Source: Acidobacteriota bacterium (GTDB taxonomy: Bacteria > Acidobacteriota > UBA6911 > RPQK01 > JAJDTT01). Taken from it: a stretch of DNA of 35,921 nucleotides. The stretch lies in assembly GCA_022827025.1 (NCBI GenBank), contig JAJDTT010000118.1:1-35921 (forward strand), in the 5' to 3' direction. Shown one piece after another: positions 23,895 to 32,038 of this stretch. The translations under genes were made by a program, and so were the position numbers. The notes under the pieces are model-generated. The model was given only the letters and a program-made list of their open reading frames with translations. It did no database searches and was not told where the DNA came from. Positions within the stretch are counted from its first letter, which is position 1; every line of letters starts with the position of its first letter.

Positions 23895-25007
23895 CTACCT
23901 CAGCTTCAGCGTGGTCAGACTGAAAAGCGCGAACAGCAGGCCAAGAACCCAGAAACGCACCACCACCTTGGGCTCGTCCCAGCCCAACAGCTCGAAGTGG
24001 TGATGCAAGGGGGCCATTCGCAGAATGCGTTTCCCGGTGGCCTTGAAGTACAAGACCTGGCAGATGACCGACAGGGCCTCCAGGACGAAGATGCCTCCGA
24101 TGGACAACAGCAGGAGTTCCTGCTTGATGAGCACCGCCACGGTGGCGATGGCGCCCCCCAGGGACATGGACCCCACGTCTCCCATGAAGATCTCAGCGGG
24201 GTGGGTGTTGTACCAGAGAAACCCCAGGCTGGCTCCCACCATGGCTCCGCAGAAAATGGAGAGCTCGCTGGCGTAGGTGTTCTTGATCAGTCCCAGATAG
24301 GTGGCGAAAGTGGCGTGGCTGGTCACGTACGCCAGAACCGTCAGGGCCGACGCCGCAATCACCATCAGGCCGCCGGCGAGCCCGTCCAGGCCATCCGTCA
24401 GGTTCACGGCGTTGCTGCTTCCCACGACGACCAGAGCCGTGAACACGATCAGCGGGATGAAGGTGGAAACACCCAGTACCACCAGATCCAGTTCCGGGGT
24501 GAAACGCTTGAAGAAAGGGACGCTCAACTGAATGCTGTAGAGGCCCTGATAGTGGAGCACGACCAGGGTCAGTCCGATGCCCAGGGCGATCAGCACCTGG
24601 AACAGGATCTTGCGCCGCGGCCGCAGTCCGGCGGAGTTCTTCCTGGTGACCTTGAGGTAGTCGTCGGCCAGGCCCACGCCACCGAACAGGATCAGGGAAG
24701 CGACCGCGATCCAGACGTAGAGGTTTCCCAGATCGGCCCACAAGAGGGTGGGCAGCACGATGCTGACGAGGATGAGCACTCCGCCCATGGTGGGGGTGCC
24801 GGCCTTCTGCAGGTGCCGTTCGGGACCGTCTTCCCGAATGAACTGGCCGATCTGGTAGTCCCTGAGCTTGGCGATCAGCCAGGGACCCAGAATCAGGCTC
24901 AGGGCCAGCGCCGTCAGGGTGGCGTAGGCGGTGCGGAACGTGATGTAACGGAGTACGTTCAGGACCGAGAACTGGTCGTGAAAGGCGTACAACAGGTGAT
25001 AGATCAA
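23895..25007 (-). CDS. mraY: Phospho-N-acetylmuramoyl-pentapeptide transferase (lipid I synthase)
   Basis: MraY links UDP-MurNAc-pentapeptide to undecaprenyl phosphate, forming lipid I. The 370-residue protein has about ten transmembrane segments. Family motifs are PTMGGVLI, GLADDYLKVTRKNSAGL with the Asp pair, NAVNLTDGLDGLAGG, FMGDVGSMSLGG and the histidine-rich MAPLHHHFELLGW. No ATG or GTG is suitably placed. The best start is a TTG at 25007 that overlaps the murF stop (TTGA), preceded by the purine run GGGGAAGGG, so initiation is probably by translational coupling. The in-frame extension to 25268 covers murF in another frame and was discarded. Confidence 0.96.
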   Translation of the reverse strand: MIYHLLYAFHDQFSVLNVLRYITFRTAYATLTALALSLILGPWLIAKLRDYQIGQFIREDGPERHLQKAGTPTMGGVLILVSIVLPTLLWADLGNLYVWIAVASLILFGGVGLADDYLKVTRKNSAGLRPRRKILFQVLIALGIGLTLVVLHYQGLYSIQLSVPFFKRFTPELDLVVLGVSTFIPLIVFTALVVVGSSNAVNLTDGLDGLAGGLMVIAASALTVLAYVTSHATFATYLGLIKNTYASELSIFCGAMVGASLGFLWYNTHPAEIFMGDVGSMSLGGAIATVAVLIKQELLLLSIGGIFVLEALSVICQVLYFKATGKRILRMAPLHHHFELLGWDEPKVVVRFWVLGLLFALFSLTTLKLR

Positions 25008-26428
25008 GAGCCCTTCCCCTTTTCCAGAAGTGCGGCGATGCGCTCCATTCCGACGCCGCGGGACCCCTTGATCAAGAGGAAGTCGCCGCTGCAAATGAAG
25101 CCGGACAAGTACTCCGCCGCCTCTTCCGACGTCCCGAAGTAGAGGGTCCTGCCGTCTGCCAGGCCCGCTTCGCGAGCTCCCTCCAGAACCGGCCGGGCTC
25201 CCGCACCCACTGCCGCCAGAAGTTGAGGCTCGATCCGGGCCGCCATCCTTCCGACCCGGCGATGCCACGCCGCGCTCTCGGGACCCAGCTCCAGCATCTC
25301 CCCCAGGGCGAGGATCCGGCGGCCGGCGGCGGCCGACTGTCCCACCGCCTCCAACACCATCCGCACGGCTTGCGGGTTCGAGTTGTAGGAGTCGTCCAGG
25401 ATTCTGATCCGCCGGGAACCGGACATCTCCAACCCCCGGATCTTTCCGCGCATGGGCAATGGGGACAGGCTGGGAATCGCCTCTTCGATCCGCTCACGGC
25501 TCAAACCGAGGGTCCGGGCGGCTGCCACGGCCGCCGCCAGGTTGTAGAGATGGTGGCGGCCGACGAAGGCCACCCGGCAGGAGGACTCTCCCCATCCGGT
25601 CCGGAGGATGAACCGGGTGTCGTTCGAGTCCACCACCCGGACATCCGTGACCTGAACGTCCGCTTCCCGCTCCAGGGAGAAAGAGACGGTGCGCCCGTGG
25701 AAGGTGGAAGCGAGTTCCGCCACCCGGTGATCGTCGGCGTTGTAGACGAAGACGCCCGCCGGCGGCAGGTCCTCCAGAATTTCTCCCTTGGCTCGCGCGA
25801 TCTCGTCGACACTGGAGAAGAACTCGAGATGCACCGGCGCCACGTTGGTGATGATGGCGAGATCGGGACGGCAGATCCGGGCCAGCCGCCGGATCTCGCC
25901 GGCATGGTTCATGCCCAGTTCCAGCACCGCCAGGTCATGCCGTTCCTCCAACAGGAGAAGGGAGAGCGGCACTCCGAAGGCGTTATTGAAGTTGGCGGGA
26001 GACTGCAGAACCTGGTATCCGGACTCGAGCAGCCGGGCGGTGAAGGTGCGGGTCGTCGTCTTCCCCATGCTGCCGGTCACGCCCACCAGGTTCCGGCCCC
26101 ACCGCCTGCGGAGTTCGGCAGACAATTCCTGAAGCGCCAGGGTGGTGTCGGCAACGCGGAGGAAGATCCGGTCTCCATAGGCGCCGGCGTCCAGGTTCGG
26201 TGTGCGGGAACAGACCGCCGCCGCCGCCCCGCGTTCCATCGCGGCCTTCACGAAGTCGTGCCCATCGAGGCGATCTCCCTCGATGGCAACGAAACAATCG
26301 CCCGGCTTCACCTGCCGGCTGTCGATGACGACCCGGGGCAGAAGCCGATTCGCTTGCCGGCCCAGGTCCCGGCCCCAACTCCGGGCGCCCATGACGTCGG
26401 CCGCTTGCCGGAAATCTAATCCAAACAC
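25004..26428 (-). CDS. murF: UDP-N-acetylmuramoyl-tripeptide--D-alanyl-D-alanine ligase
   Basis: MurF adds the D-Ala-D-Ala dipeptide, completing the UDP-MurNAc-pentapeptide. The 474-residue protein has the MurF N-terminal segment VVIDSRQVKPGDCFVAIEG, the P-loop GVTGSMGKTTTRTF, NFNNAFGVPLSLL, LELGMNHAGEI and NVAPVHLEFF. The C-terminal domain has ILDDSYNSNPQAVRMVL, ALGEMLELG and LLIKGSRGVGMERI. It starts with a GTG at 26428, 13 bp inside murE, and its stop overlaps the mraY start. The D-Ala-D-Ala ligase that makes its substrate (ddl) is not in this window. Confidence 0.97.
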   Translation of the reverse strand: MFGLDFRQAADVMGARSWGRDLGRQANRLLPRVVIDSRQVKPGDCFVAIEGDRLDGHDFVKAAMERGAAAAVCSRTPNLDAGAYGDRIFLRVADTTLALQELSAELRRRWGRNLVGVTGSMGKTTTRTFTARLLESGYQVLQSPANFNNAFGVPLSLLLLEERHDLAVLELGMNHAGEIRRLARICRPDLAIITNVAPVHLEFFSSVDEIARAKGEILEDLPPAGVFVYNADDHRVAELASTFHGRTVSFSLEREADVQVTDVRVVDSNDTRFILRTGWGESSCRVAFVGRHHLYNLAAAVAAARTLGLSRERIEEAIPSLSPLPMRGKIRGLEMSGSRRIRILDDSYNSNPQAVRMVLEAVGQSAAAGRRILALGEMLELGPESAAWHRRVGRMAARIEPQLLAAVGAGARPVLEGAREAGLADGRTLYFGTSEEAAEYLSGFICSGDFLLIKGSRGVGMERIAALLEKGKGS

Positions 26429-27879
26429 GCCGAATCCCTCACCACTTCCCGATCATCGAAGGGGATCCGAATCCCCTGGATTTCCTGATAGGTCTCCTGT
26501 CCCTTGCCCGCCACCAGGACCAGGTCTCCGGCCGCGGCCAGCTTCACGACGCGGCCGATCGCCTCCTTTCGATCGGCGACGGTCTCGAAGTTGTCCCGTT
26601 CTGGAGGGATCCCCGAACGTATCTGCCGGAGGATGGCCTCCGGATCCTCGCTGCGCGGATTGTCCGTGGTCAGAATGGTCCAGTCCGACTGGCGAGTGGC
26701 GATTTCGCCCATCCGCGGACGTTTGGACGCATCCCGGTCTCCACCGCAGCCGAAGACGCAAAGCACGCGGTTCGAAGTGAGGCCCCGGGCCAGGCGCAAC
26801 ACGTTCTCGAGTGCGTCCGGCGTATGGGCGTAGTCCACGACCACCGTGTAGTCCCCGTCCACCTCGACCTTCTCGAAACGGCCGGGGACGCGGTCGAGTC
26901 CGGAGATGCCGGCGCAGATCTGCCGGTCCGGGACCCCCAGCGCATGGCAGGCCGCCACCGCCGCCATGATGTTGTACAGGTTGTGGTCTCCGACCAGGGG
27001 ACTGCTCAAGGCAAGGCGGCGGTCCCGGCACTTGAGTTCCAGCCGGGTCCCGTCCACCGTGGTCTTCCGCGTGAGGGGACGAACCTGCGCTTCCCGCGTC
27101 ATTCCGAAGGTCACGGCCTCGCCTTCCGGATCGAGCCGGCGGCTCGCCGGGTCGTCGTGATTGATCACCGACCAGGCCAGACCGGGGTTGTAATCGGACC
27201 GGAACAGGAGGCGCTTGCTCCGGAGGTAGTTCTCGCGAGTGTGATGGAAGTCCAGGTGATCCCGGGTCAGATTGGTGAAGACGGCCACCGGAAAGCGGCA
27301 GCCGTAGACCCGGTTCAGGGCGAGAGAATGGGAGGAGACCTCCATCACGCCCCGGCCGCAGCCGGCTTCGACCGCCTGGCTCAGAATCGCCTGGATGTCG
27401 ACGGATTCCGGCGTGGTCCGCTCGGAGGCCCAATTCCTGCCGTCGAGACGCGCTCCCAGGGTCCCCATCACCAGGGACGGTTCCCCTTGGCTCAGGATGG
27501 AGTGCACCAGGAATGCGGTCGTGGTCTTCCCGTTGGTCCCGGTAATGCCCACCAGCCTCAGCCTGGCCGAAGGGTGTCCGAAGAAATGATCGGCGACGCT
27601 GGCCATGAAACGCCGGATACGGGACACCTGGATCCAGGCGGAGGCGCAATCGTCCGGAGCCGGCCGTTCGGAGGCCACGGCAACCGCGCCCCGTTCCAGC
27701 GCCTGATCCAGGTAGAGATGTCCGTCGCTCCGGAACCCTTGGATGGCGAAAAAAAGGCTTCCGGTTCCCGCTTGCCGGGAGTCGTAGGCCAGGGACTCGA
27801 TCTCCGGGTCGCCCGCCTCAGCGACGGCTCTCACGAACCCTCGGACTCCTTCGGCCGAGAGCAAGCTGCTGAGTCTCAT
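26416..27879 (-). CDS. murE: UDP-N-acetylmuramoyl-dipeptide--2,6-diaminopimelate ligase
   Basis: MurE adds the third stem residue. The 487-residue protein has the N-terminal SLAYDSRQAGTGSLFFAI, the P-loop GITGTNGKTTTAFL, MEVSSHSLALNRV and NLTRDHLDFHHT. The C-terminal domain has VVDYAHTPDALENVL and CGGDRDASKRPRMG. The selectivity motif is DNPRSEDP; its DNPR form marks meso-diaminopimelate-adding enzymes, so this organism should have meso-DAP peptidoglycan. The ATG at 27879 matches the family start, although no clear ribosome-binding site precedes it. It begins inside ftsI, a 62-bp overlap. A TTG at 27966 would extend it further and was rejected. Confidence 0.96.
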   Translation of the reverse strand: MRLSSLLSAEGVRGFVRAVAEAGDPEIESLAYDSRQAGTGSLFFAIQGFRSDGHLYLDQALERGAVAVASERPAPDDCASAWIQVSRIRRFMASVADHFFGHPSARLRLVGITGTNGKTTTAFLVHSILSQGEPSLVMGTLGARLDGRNWASERTTPESVDIQAILSQAVEAGCGRGVMEVSSHSLALNRVYGCRFPVAVFTNLTRDHLDFHHTRENYLRSKRLLFRSDYNPGLAWSVINHDDPASRRLDPEGEAVTFGMTREAQVRPLTRKTTVDGTRLELKCRDRRLALSSPLVGDHNLYNIMAAVAACHALGVPDRQICAGISGLDRVPGRFEKVEVDGDYTVVVDYAHTPDALENVLRLARGLTSNRVLCVFGCGGDRDASKRPRMGEIATRQSDWTILTTDNPRSEDPEAILRQIRSGIPPERDNFETVADRKEAIGRVVKLAAAGDLVLVAGKGQETYQEIQGIRIPFDDREVVRDSACLD

Positions 27880-29944
27880 AGGTGGAGCTTTCCGTACCGC
27901 CCAAATGGATCTGACACATGGATTCGGGAAAAACCGGAGTCCCGGGTTTGGGATGCTGCGCCACAACCACGCCGCTGCCGGTTACTCTCAACCTCAGGGA
28001 GAGACTGCCGGCCTTGCGGAGTGCTTCCCGGAGGCTGAGGCCGCTCAGGTCCGGGAGCGGAAAGGTCCCGGTTGCCACCGTTAGCGATCTCCCTCCATCC
28101 GGTTTCGGATCCCCGTCTCCCCTCAGGCTCGACAATTCCGAGGGCACTCCATCCCGCGGCCACGGTTCCCCGGCCGACGACGCGACATCCACCCGCCGGT
28201 TCGGCCGCTTCTTCTTTTGGCGAGCCAGCCGCTTGTTCGACTGCGGCAGCCGTCGATCCTGAGGGACCTGGAGACTGACCAGAGCCCGTTCCATGATGCG
28301 GCGGAAGGCGGGAGCGGCCACGATTCCACCGTAGTGATGGACTCGAGGCTCGTCGATGACGACCAGAGCGGCCAGCACGGGATTGGAGAGGGGGGCGATT
28401 CCTCCAAACGAGGCCACGAAACGGGTGCGCGAATAGCTGCCGTCCACAAACTTCTGAGCGGTGCCGGTCTTTCCGCCGGCCGAGTATCCGGTTGGCTGGG
28501 CCCTGCGTCCCGTCCCCCGTTCCACGACCATGCGCATGGCGTTCCTGATGGTCCGAACGGTCTCCTCGGACAGCACCCTCTCGCGTTCCACGCTGGTTTC
28601 TTCCAATACCCTCCCATCCTCGGAGAGAACCTGCCGGACCAGGCGAGGCTTCACCAGATAGCCTCCGTTGCCGAAAACCGCCAGCGCCCGAACCATCTGG
28701 ATCGGGGTGACTCCAAGCTCCTGGCCGATGGAGAGAGCCCCGATCGAGATGCGAGACCAGCGCTCCGGCGGGACCAGCAGTCCGACCTGCTCGCCCGGCA
28801 ATTCGATTCCCGTCTTGCCCCCGAACCCGAAGCGCCGGATGTAGGAATAGAATCGTTCCTCACCCAGTCGAAGTCCCATCTTGATGGTGCCGACATTGCT
28901 CGACTTGGCCAGGATCTCCTCGAAGCTGAGGGTGCCGTAACTCCTCTTGGCTTCCCGGTAGACCTTGCGGCCCAACCGCACCGTTCCGACTCGGCAGTCC
29001 ACCAGTTCTCCCGATTGGACGACCCCCTCCTCCAAGGCGGCCGAAAGCGTCACCAGCTTGAAGGTCGAACCCGGCTCATAGATGTCGAGGATGGCGCGGT
29101 TTCGTTTTTCTTCGGGGCCGTAGTTGGTGTAGTCGTTGGGGTTGTAGGTTGGATGGGAGGCCAGGGCCAGGATTTCTCCAGTGTGGACGTCCATCACGAT
29201 GGCCGATCCCGACGACGCTTTCCATTCGCGTATCGTATCCCCCAGGATCTCTTCCACCGAGTACTGGATGGACTCGTCGAGATTGAGGACCAGGATGTTT
29301 CCTCCGGAGCCGGCGTCCGAGGATTCACGGTTGTAGACATGCCGCCGGCCGTCCACCTTCAGATTGACGCGAGCCTTCTCGCCCCGCATCACTCCGTCAT
29401 AAAGGTATTCGACCCCGCCCAGCCCTTCGTTTTCCACCCCCACGAATCCCAGGACATGAGCCGCCAGTTCCCATTGGGGATAGGTTCGCTTCATGTCCCA
29501 GTCCACCTGGATGCCCTTGAGCTTCAGCGCATTGATGGTCGTGACCTGGTGCGGAGGGATCTTTCTGGCCAGATAGGTGAAGCCGGTGTTGGAAACCAGC
29601 GTCTCCTGGATCTTCTCCTGGCTCAAAGGCAGGAATGGAGCCAGGGCCTCGGCGGCCTTTACGGGCTCAGGGACCTGCCCGGCGTGACTTCCGACCGAGC
29701 CGCTCTCGACGCTCACGGCCAGCTCCCGAAGATTCCGGTCCAGGATCTCGCCCCGTTTGAACCTGACGTAAACGTGACCCTCGCTCTGGGCTTCCGCCAG
29801 TTGGCGGTAGTAGTCCCGCTTCAGGACCTGCAGGTCCACCAGGCGAATGACCAGGCCCGCGAGCGAGGCCAGGACGACCATGTAGAACAGGATCACGCGT
29901 CCTGGGACGAGGGCCTGGTTCCGGTCTTGGGAATCGGCATTCAT
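27818..29944 (-). CDS. ftsI: Septal transpeptidase FtsI (PBP3) with C-terminal PASTA domain
   Basis: FtsI crosslinks septal peptidoglycan made by FtsW. The 708-residue protein has one N-terminal transmembrane helix (about 17-37) and a pedestal/dimerisation domain with FKRGEILDRN. The transpeptidase domain carries the three active-site motifs: S293-T-F-K296, S348-S-N350 and K492-T-G. A basic, low-complexity linker (about 565-600, with RQKKKRPNRR) leads to a PASTA domain at about 627-682 (PLPDLSGLSLREAL...). PASTA domains are frequent in Gram-positive PBPs and absent from the E. coli protein, so the length is above the proteobacterial norm. The start overlaps ftsL (ATGA). The C-terminal tail shares 62 bp with murE. 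Confidence 0.95.
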   Translation of the reverse strand: MNADSQDRNQALVPGRVILFYMVVLASLAGLVIRLVDLQVLKRDYYRQLAEAQSEGHVYVRFKRGEILDRNLRELAVSVESGSVGSHAGQVPEPVKAAEALAPFLPLSQEKIQETLVSNTGFTYLARKIPPHQVTTINALKLKGIQVDWDMKRTYPQWELAAHVLGFVGVENEGLGGVEYLYDGVMRGEKARVNLKVDGRRHVYNRESSDAGSGGNILVLNLDESIQYSVEEILGDTIREWKASSGSAIVMDVHTGEILALASHPTYNPNDYTNYGPEEKRNRAILDIYEPGSTFKLVTLSAALEEGVVQSGELVDCRVGTVRLGRKVYREAKRSYGTLSFEEILAKSSNVGTIKMGLRLGEERFYSYIRRFGFGGKTGIELPGEQVGLLVPPERWSRISIGALSIGQELGVTPIQMVRALAVFGNGGYLVKPRLVRQVLSEDGRVLEETSVERERVLSEETVRTIRNAMRMVVERGTGRRAQPTGYSAGGKTGTAQKFVDGSYSRTRFVASFGGIAPLSNPVLAALVVIDEPRVHHYGGIVAAPAFRRIMERALVSLQVPQDRRLPQSNKRLARQKKKRPNRRVDVASSAGEPWPRDGVPSELSSLRGDGDPKPDGGRSLTVATGTFPLPDLSGLSLREALRKAGSLSLRLRVTGSGVVVAQHPKPGTPVFPESMCQIHLGGTESSTYETQQLALGRRSPRVRESRR

Positions 29945-30363
29945 TCGGACGAAGCCTCAAAACGGCCGCGGGCCGCGGCTATCAGCTCGCTTCCCGGCAC
30001 GGACACCCGCTCGCTTCCCGGCACGGAGAGGCGAGATCTACCTTCGATGATTCTGACCGACCCGTTACTGGAGTCGATGAGCCCCAGACTCGAGGCCCGC
30101 CGGTCGATGGTCTCGGGATTGATGAGCGTGGCATGCTCGACACGGAGCGCGTCGTTGAATTCGCGAAGCTCCGTGTTCTCCTTCCGCAGCCGTGCCGCTT
30201 CGTACTGGGATTCCAGGATCCCCATCCGCATCCCCGCGTAGCCGAGCACCAGCCCCGCGACAATGCCGACCGCCAACAACCAGCGCAGCATCTCCCAACC
30301 CGTCGTCCCGGAACCTTCCTGAACCGGACGGTTACGAAAGCTCTGAAAACAACAATCCACCAT
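29941..30363 (-). CDS. ftsL: Cell division protein FtsL
   Basis: This 140-residue bitopic protein lies exactly where FtsL sits, between rsmH and ftsI. It has a cytoplasmic head of about 25 residues, a transmembrane helix (about 27-45) and a coiled-coil segment (about 52-85, rich in Leu/Glu/Arg: ESQYEAARLRKENTELREF). FtsL, with FtsB and FtsQ, activates FtsWI. Sequence conservation in FtsL is low, so the call rests on position, topology and coiled coil. The tail contains an eight-residue duplication (SVPGSERV/SVPGSELI). The ATG at 30363 follows GGGTAGGGAAG and lies five bases past the rsmH stop. A shorter start at Met25 is possible. Confidence 0.85.
   Translation of the reverse strand: MVDCCFQSFRNRPVQEGSGTTGWEMLRWLLAVGIVAGLVLGYAGMRMGILESQYEAARLRKENTELREFNDALRVEHATLINPETIDRRASSLGLIDSSNGSVRIIEGRSRLSVPGSERVSVPGSELIAAARGRFEASSE
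29985..30027. repeat. 24-bp in-frame tandem duplication within ftsL
   Basis: GCTCGCTTCCCGGCACGGA occurs at 29985-30003 and 30009-30027, period 24 bp. It encodes SVPGSERV and SVPGSELI near the FtsL C-terminus. The frame is preserved. Near-identity suggests a recent duplication. Confidence 0.8.
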
Positions 30364-30368
30364 CTTCC

Positions 30369-31403
30369 CTACCCTCTATTCTCTCCTCTGACCCTGTCAC
30401 CCAACCGGGATCCGGCCGCTCTTCGGCCGCGGTCCGCGCAGGAACCGGCGCCGCCGCCCGAGGCGTTCAACCGTTCCACGGCTCGGAGCCTGGCGCTTCT
30501 CGCGCGCGGGTTGGTTCGAATCTCCTGTCCCGATGGCCGGACCGGTCTCCGCGTCAGGACCCGCACCCGGCGGCGGCGGGGGCATCCGCACAGGTCCCGG
30601 GGGAAAAAACAGGTGCATTTCCCTGATTCCCGGGCAAAGGCCCGCTTCACCAATCGATCCTCGAGACTGTGAAAGGCCAACACCACGAGCCGGCCTCCCG
30701 GCCGCAGAAAATCCACGACCCCGGAGAGGAACGCTTCCAGGTTCTCCAATTCCTGATTGACCTCGATTCGAAGAGCCTGAAAGACCTGGGTTGCGGGGTG
30801 GAGACGAGTCCCCCGGGGCCAACCTTTGACTCGCTCCACCACCGCCGCCAACTCCGTCGTCGTCTCGAAACGCTTCCGGTGGCGCTCCTCGACCAGCGCC
30901 GCCACCACTCTTGCCGCCCCGGTGACTTCGCCGTAGGTCCGCAGAATCTCCACCAGACGCTCGGGAGGCGAGGTATTGACCAGGCTCGCCGCCGTAACGG
31001 TTTGGGCGCGGTCCATCCGCATGTCCAGAGGACCCTCCTTCAGGAAGCTGAATCCCCTCTCGGCCACGTCCAACTGGAGCGAGGAAACCCCCACGTCGGC
31101 CAGACAGCCGTCGATCCGGCGGATCCGGAGCCTCCGGAGCAGCCGGGGGAGATTCCTGAAGTTCTCCCGGTGCAGGCTCAACCTGGCCTTCGATCCCGCA
31201 AGGCGCCGGGCGGCCTGCCGGAGTGCGTCCTCGTCCAGGTCCAGAACCACCAGGCGTCCCTCTCCCAACCGCTTCAGGATCTCCCGGGAATGGCCGCCGG
31301 GACCGACCGTGCAATCGACGTAGACCCCTTGCGGCCGAACCTGGAGATGGTCCAGAACCGATTTGCACAACACCGGAATGTGGGCCGCTTCCGTTCCCGT
31401 CAT
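30369..31403 (-). CDS. rsmH: 16S rRNA (cytosine1402-N4)-methyltransferase RsmH/MraW
   Basis: RsmH methylates N4 of C1402 in the ribosomal P site using S-adenosylmethionine. The 344-residue protein has HIPVLCKSVLDHL, the SAM-binding VDCTVGPGGHSREIL, LADVGVSSLQLD, GPLDMRMDR, HPATQVFQALRIEVN, AFHSLEDRLVK and the conserved Cys cluster KCTCFFPRDLCGC. About 40 extra basic residues follow the usual C-terminus (from about NASGGGAG). The ATG at 31403 begins two bases after the mraZ stop. The TTG at 31409 reported by the open frame is unnecessary. Confidence 0.96.
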   Translation of the reverse strand: MTGTEAAHIPVLCKSVLDHLQVRPQGVYVDCTVGPGGHSREILKRLGEGRLVVLDLDEDALRQAARRLAGSKARLSLHRENFRNLPRLLRRLRIRRIDGCLADVGVSSLQLDVAERGFSFLKEGPLDMRMDRAQTVTAASLVNTSPPERLVEILRTYGEVTGAARVVAALVEERHRKRFETTTELAAVVERVKGWPRGTRLHPATQVFQALRIEVNQELENLEAFLSGVVDFLRPGGRLVVLAFHSLEDRLVKRAFARESGKCTCFFPRDLCGCPRRRRVRVLTRRPVRPSGQEIRTNPRARSARLRAVERLNASGGGAGSCADRGRRAAGSRLGDRVRGENRG

Positions 31404-31405
31404 GG

Positions 31406-31846
31406 TCAAAGCCCCAACTCCGCCAGCGCGATCTCGTCCTCTTTCGTATAGGGATCGGCTTCGAGAAGACTCTCGAAGCGCTTCCGATTCCAGAGCTGCA
31501 GATAGGTCAGCGATCCCATGACCGCCACGCCGTTGGTGATTTCGGCACGTTCCCGGAGGCGGGGAGGAATCAGGACTCTCCCCTGTTTGTCCATGGAGAC
31601 CATCTGGCCGTAGTAGCTCGTGTTACGCTGAAACTTGATCTTCTCGGGCAGCATCTTGGGAGGTTCCAGCAACTTGCTCTCGATCTGCTCCCATTCGCTG
31701 AGGGGATAGATGAGGGCGAATTCGCCGGTGGTGCTGGTGACGTAGAGTTCCGTGTCGTACTTCTCCTCGAAGATCCTTCGATACGCCGCAGGGATCTTGA
31801 TGCGCCCCTGAGCGTCGATCTTGGTGGGGAAGTTTCCTCTGAACAC
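31406..31846 (-). CDS. mraZ: Transcriptional regulator MraZ
   Basis: MraZ is a double-AbrB-fold DNA-binding protein that in E. coli represses the dcw promoter. From the GTG at 31846 the 146-residue protein begins FRGNFPTKIDAQGRIKIP, the canonical MraZ start. A second, matching half has MVSMDKQGRVLIPPRLRE. Both halves keep the D-x-x-GR-hydrophobic-x-IP motif. It is the first dcw gene, with a consensus-like promoter 57-86 bp upstream. A TTG at 31906 would add 20 residues but coincides with the predicted -10 box. Autoregulation is expected from the family. I did not find the TGGG-type direct repeats that E. coli MraZ binds. Confidence 0.95.
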   Translation of the reverse strand: MFRGNFPTKIDAQGRIKIPAAYRRIFEEKYDTELYVTSTTGEFALIYPLSEWEQIESKLLEPPKMLPEKIKFQRNTSYYGQMVSMDKQGRVLIPPRLRERAEITNGVAVMGSLTYLQLWNRKRFESLLEADPYTKEDEIALAELGL

Positions 31847-31902
31847 AGCGACAATCCGGCGTTTTCTAGACCTATTTATCCCTTTTTGATCTGATTTTGA
31901 CC

Positions 31903-31932
31903 ACAATAGTCCTATCGCAGGCCGAGTGTCAA
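31903..31932 (-). promoter_or_regulatory. Predicted main promoter of the dcw cluster
   Basis: On the minus strand a consensus TTGACA (complement of 31927-31932) and TATTGT (complement of 31903-31908) are separated by 18 bp. Start would be near 31896, about 50 nt before the mraZ GTG. The region downstream of the -10 is AT-rich compared with the rest of the window. Confidence 0.6.
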
Positions 31933-32038
31933 GAAATTTCCGAGAAAATCGAAGGCGATTGACGGTGGACTCGGGACTTGCGTGGAGACTTGGTTACGAG
32001 GCGGGCAGACGGCGGGACCGGGCCGGGAATGCCGGGAA

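Noticed and set aside
31847-31902. MraZ-binding TGGG direct repeats
   Set aside because: Only loosely spaced GTGG/GGG/AGG triplets are present, not the regularly spaced repeats bound by E. coli MraZ.
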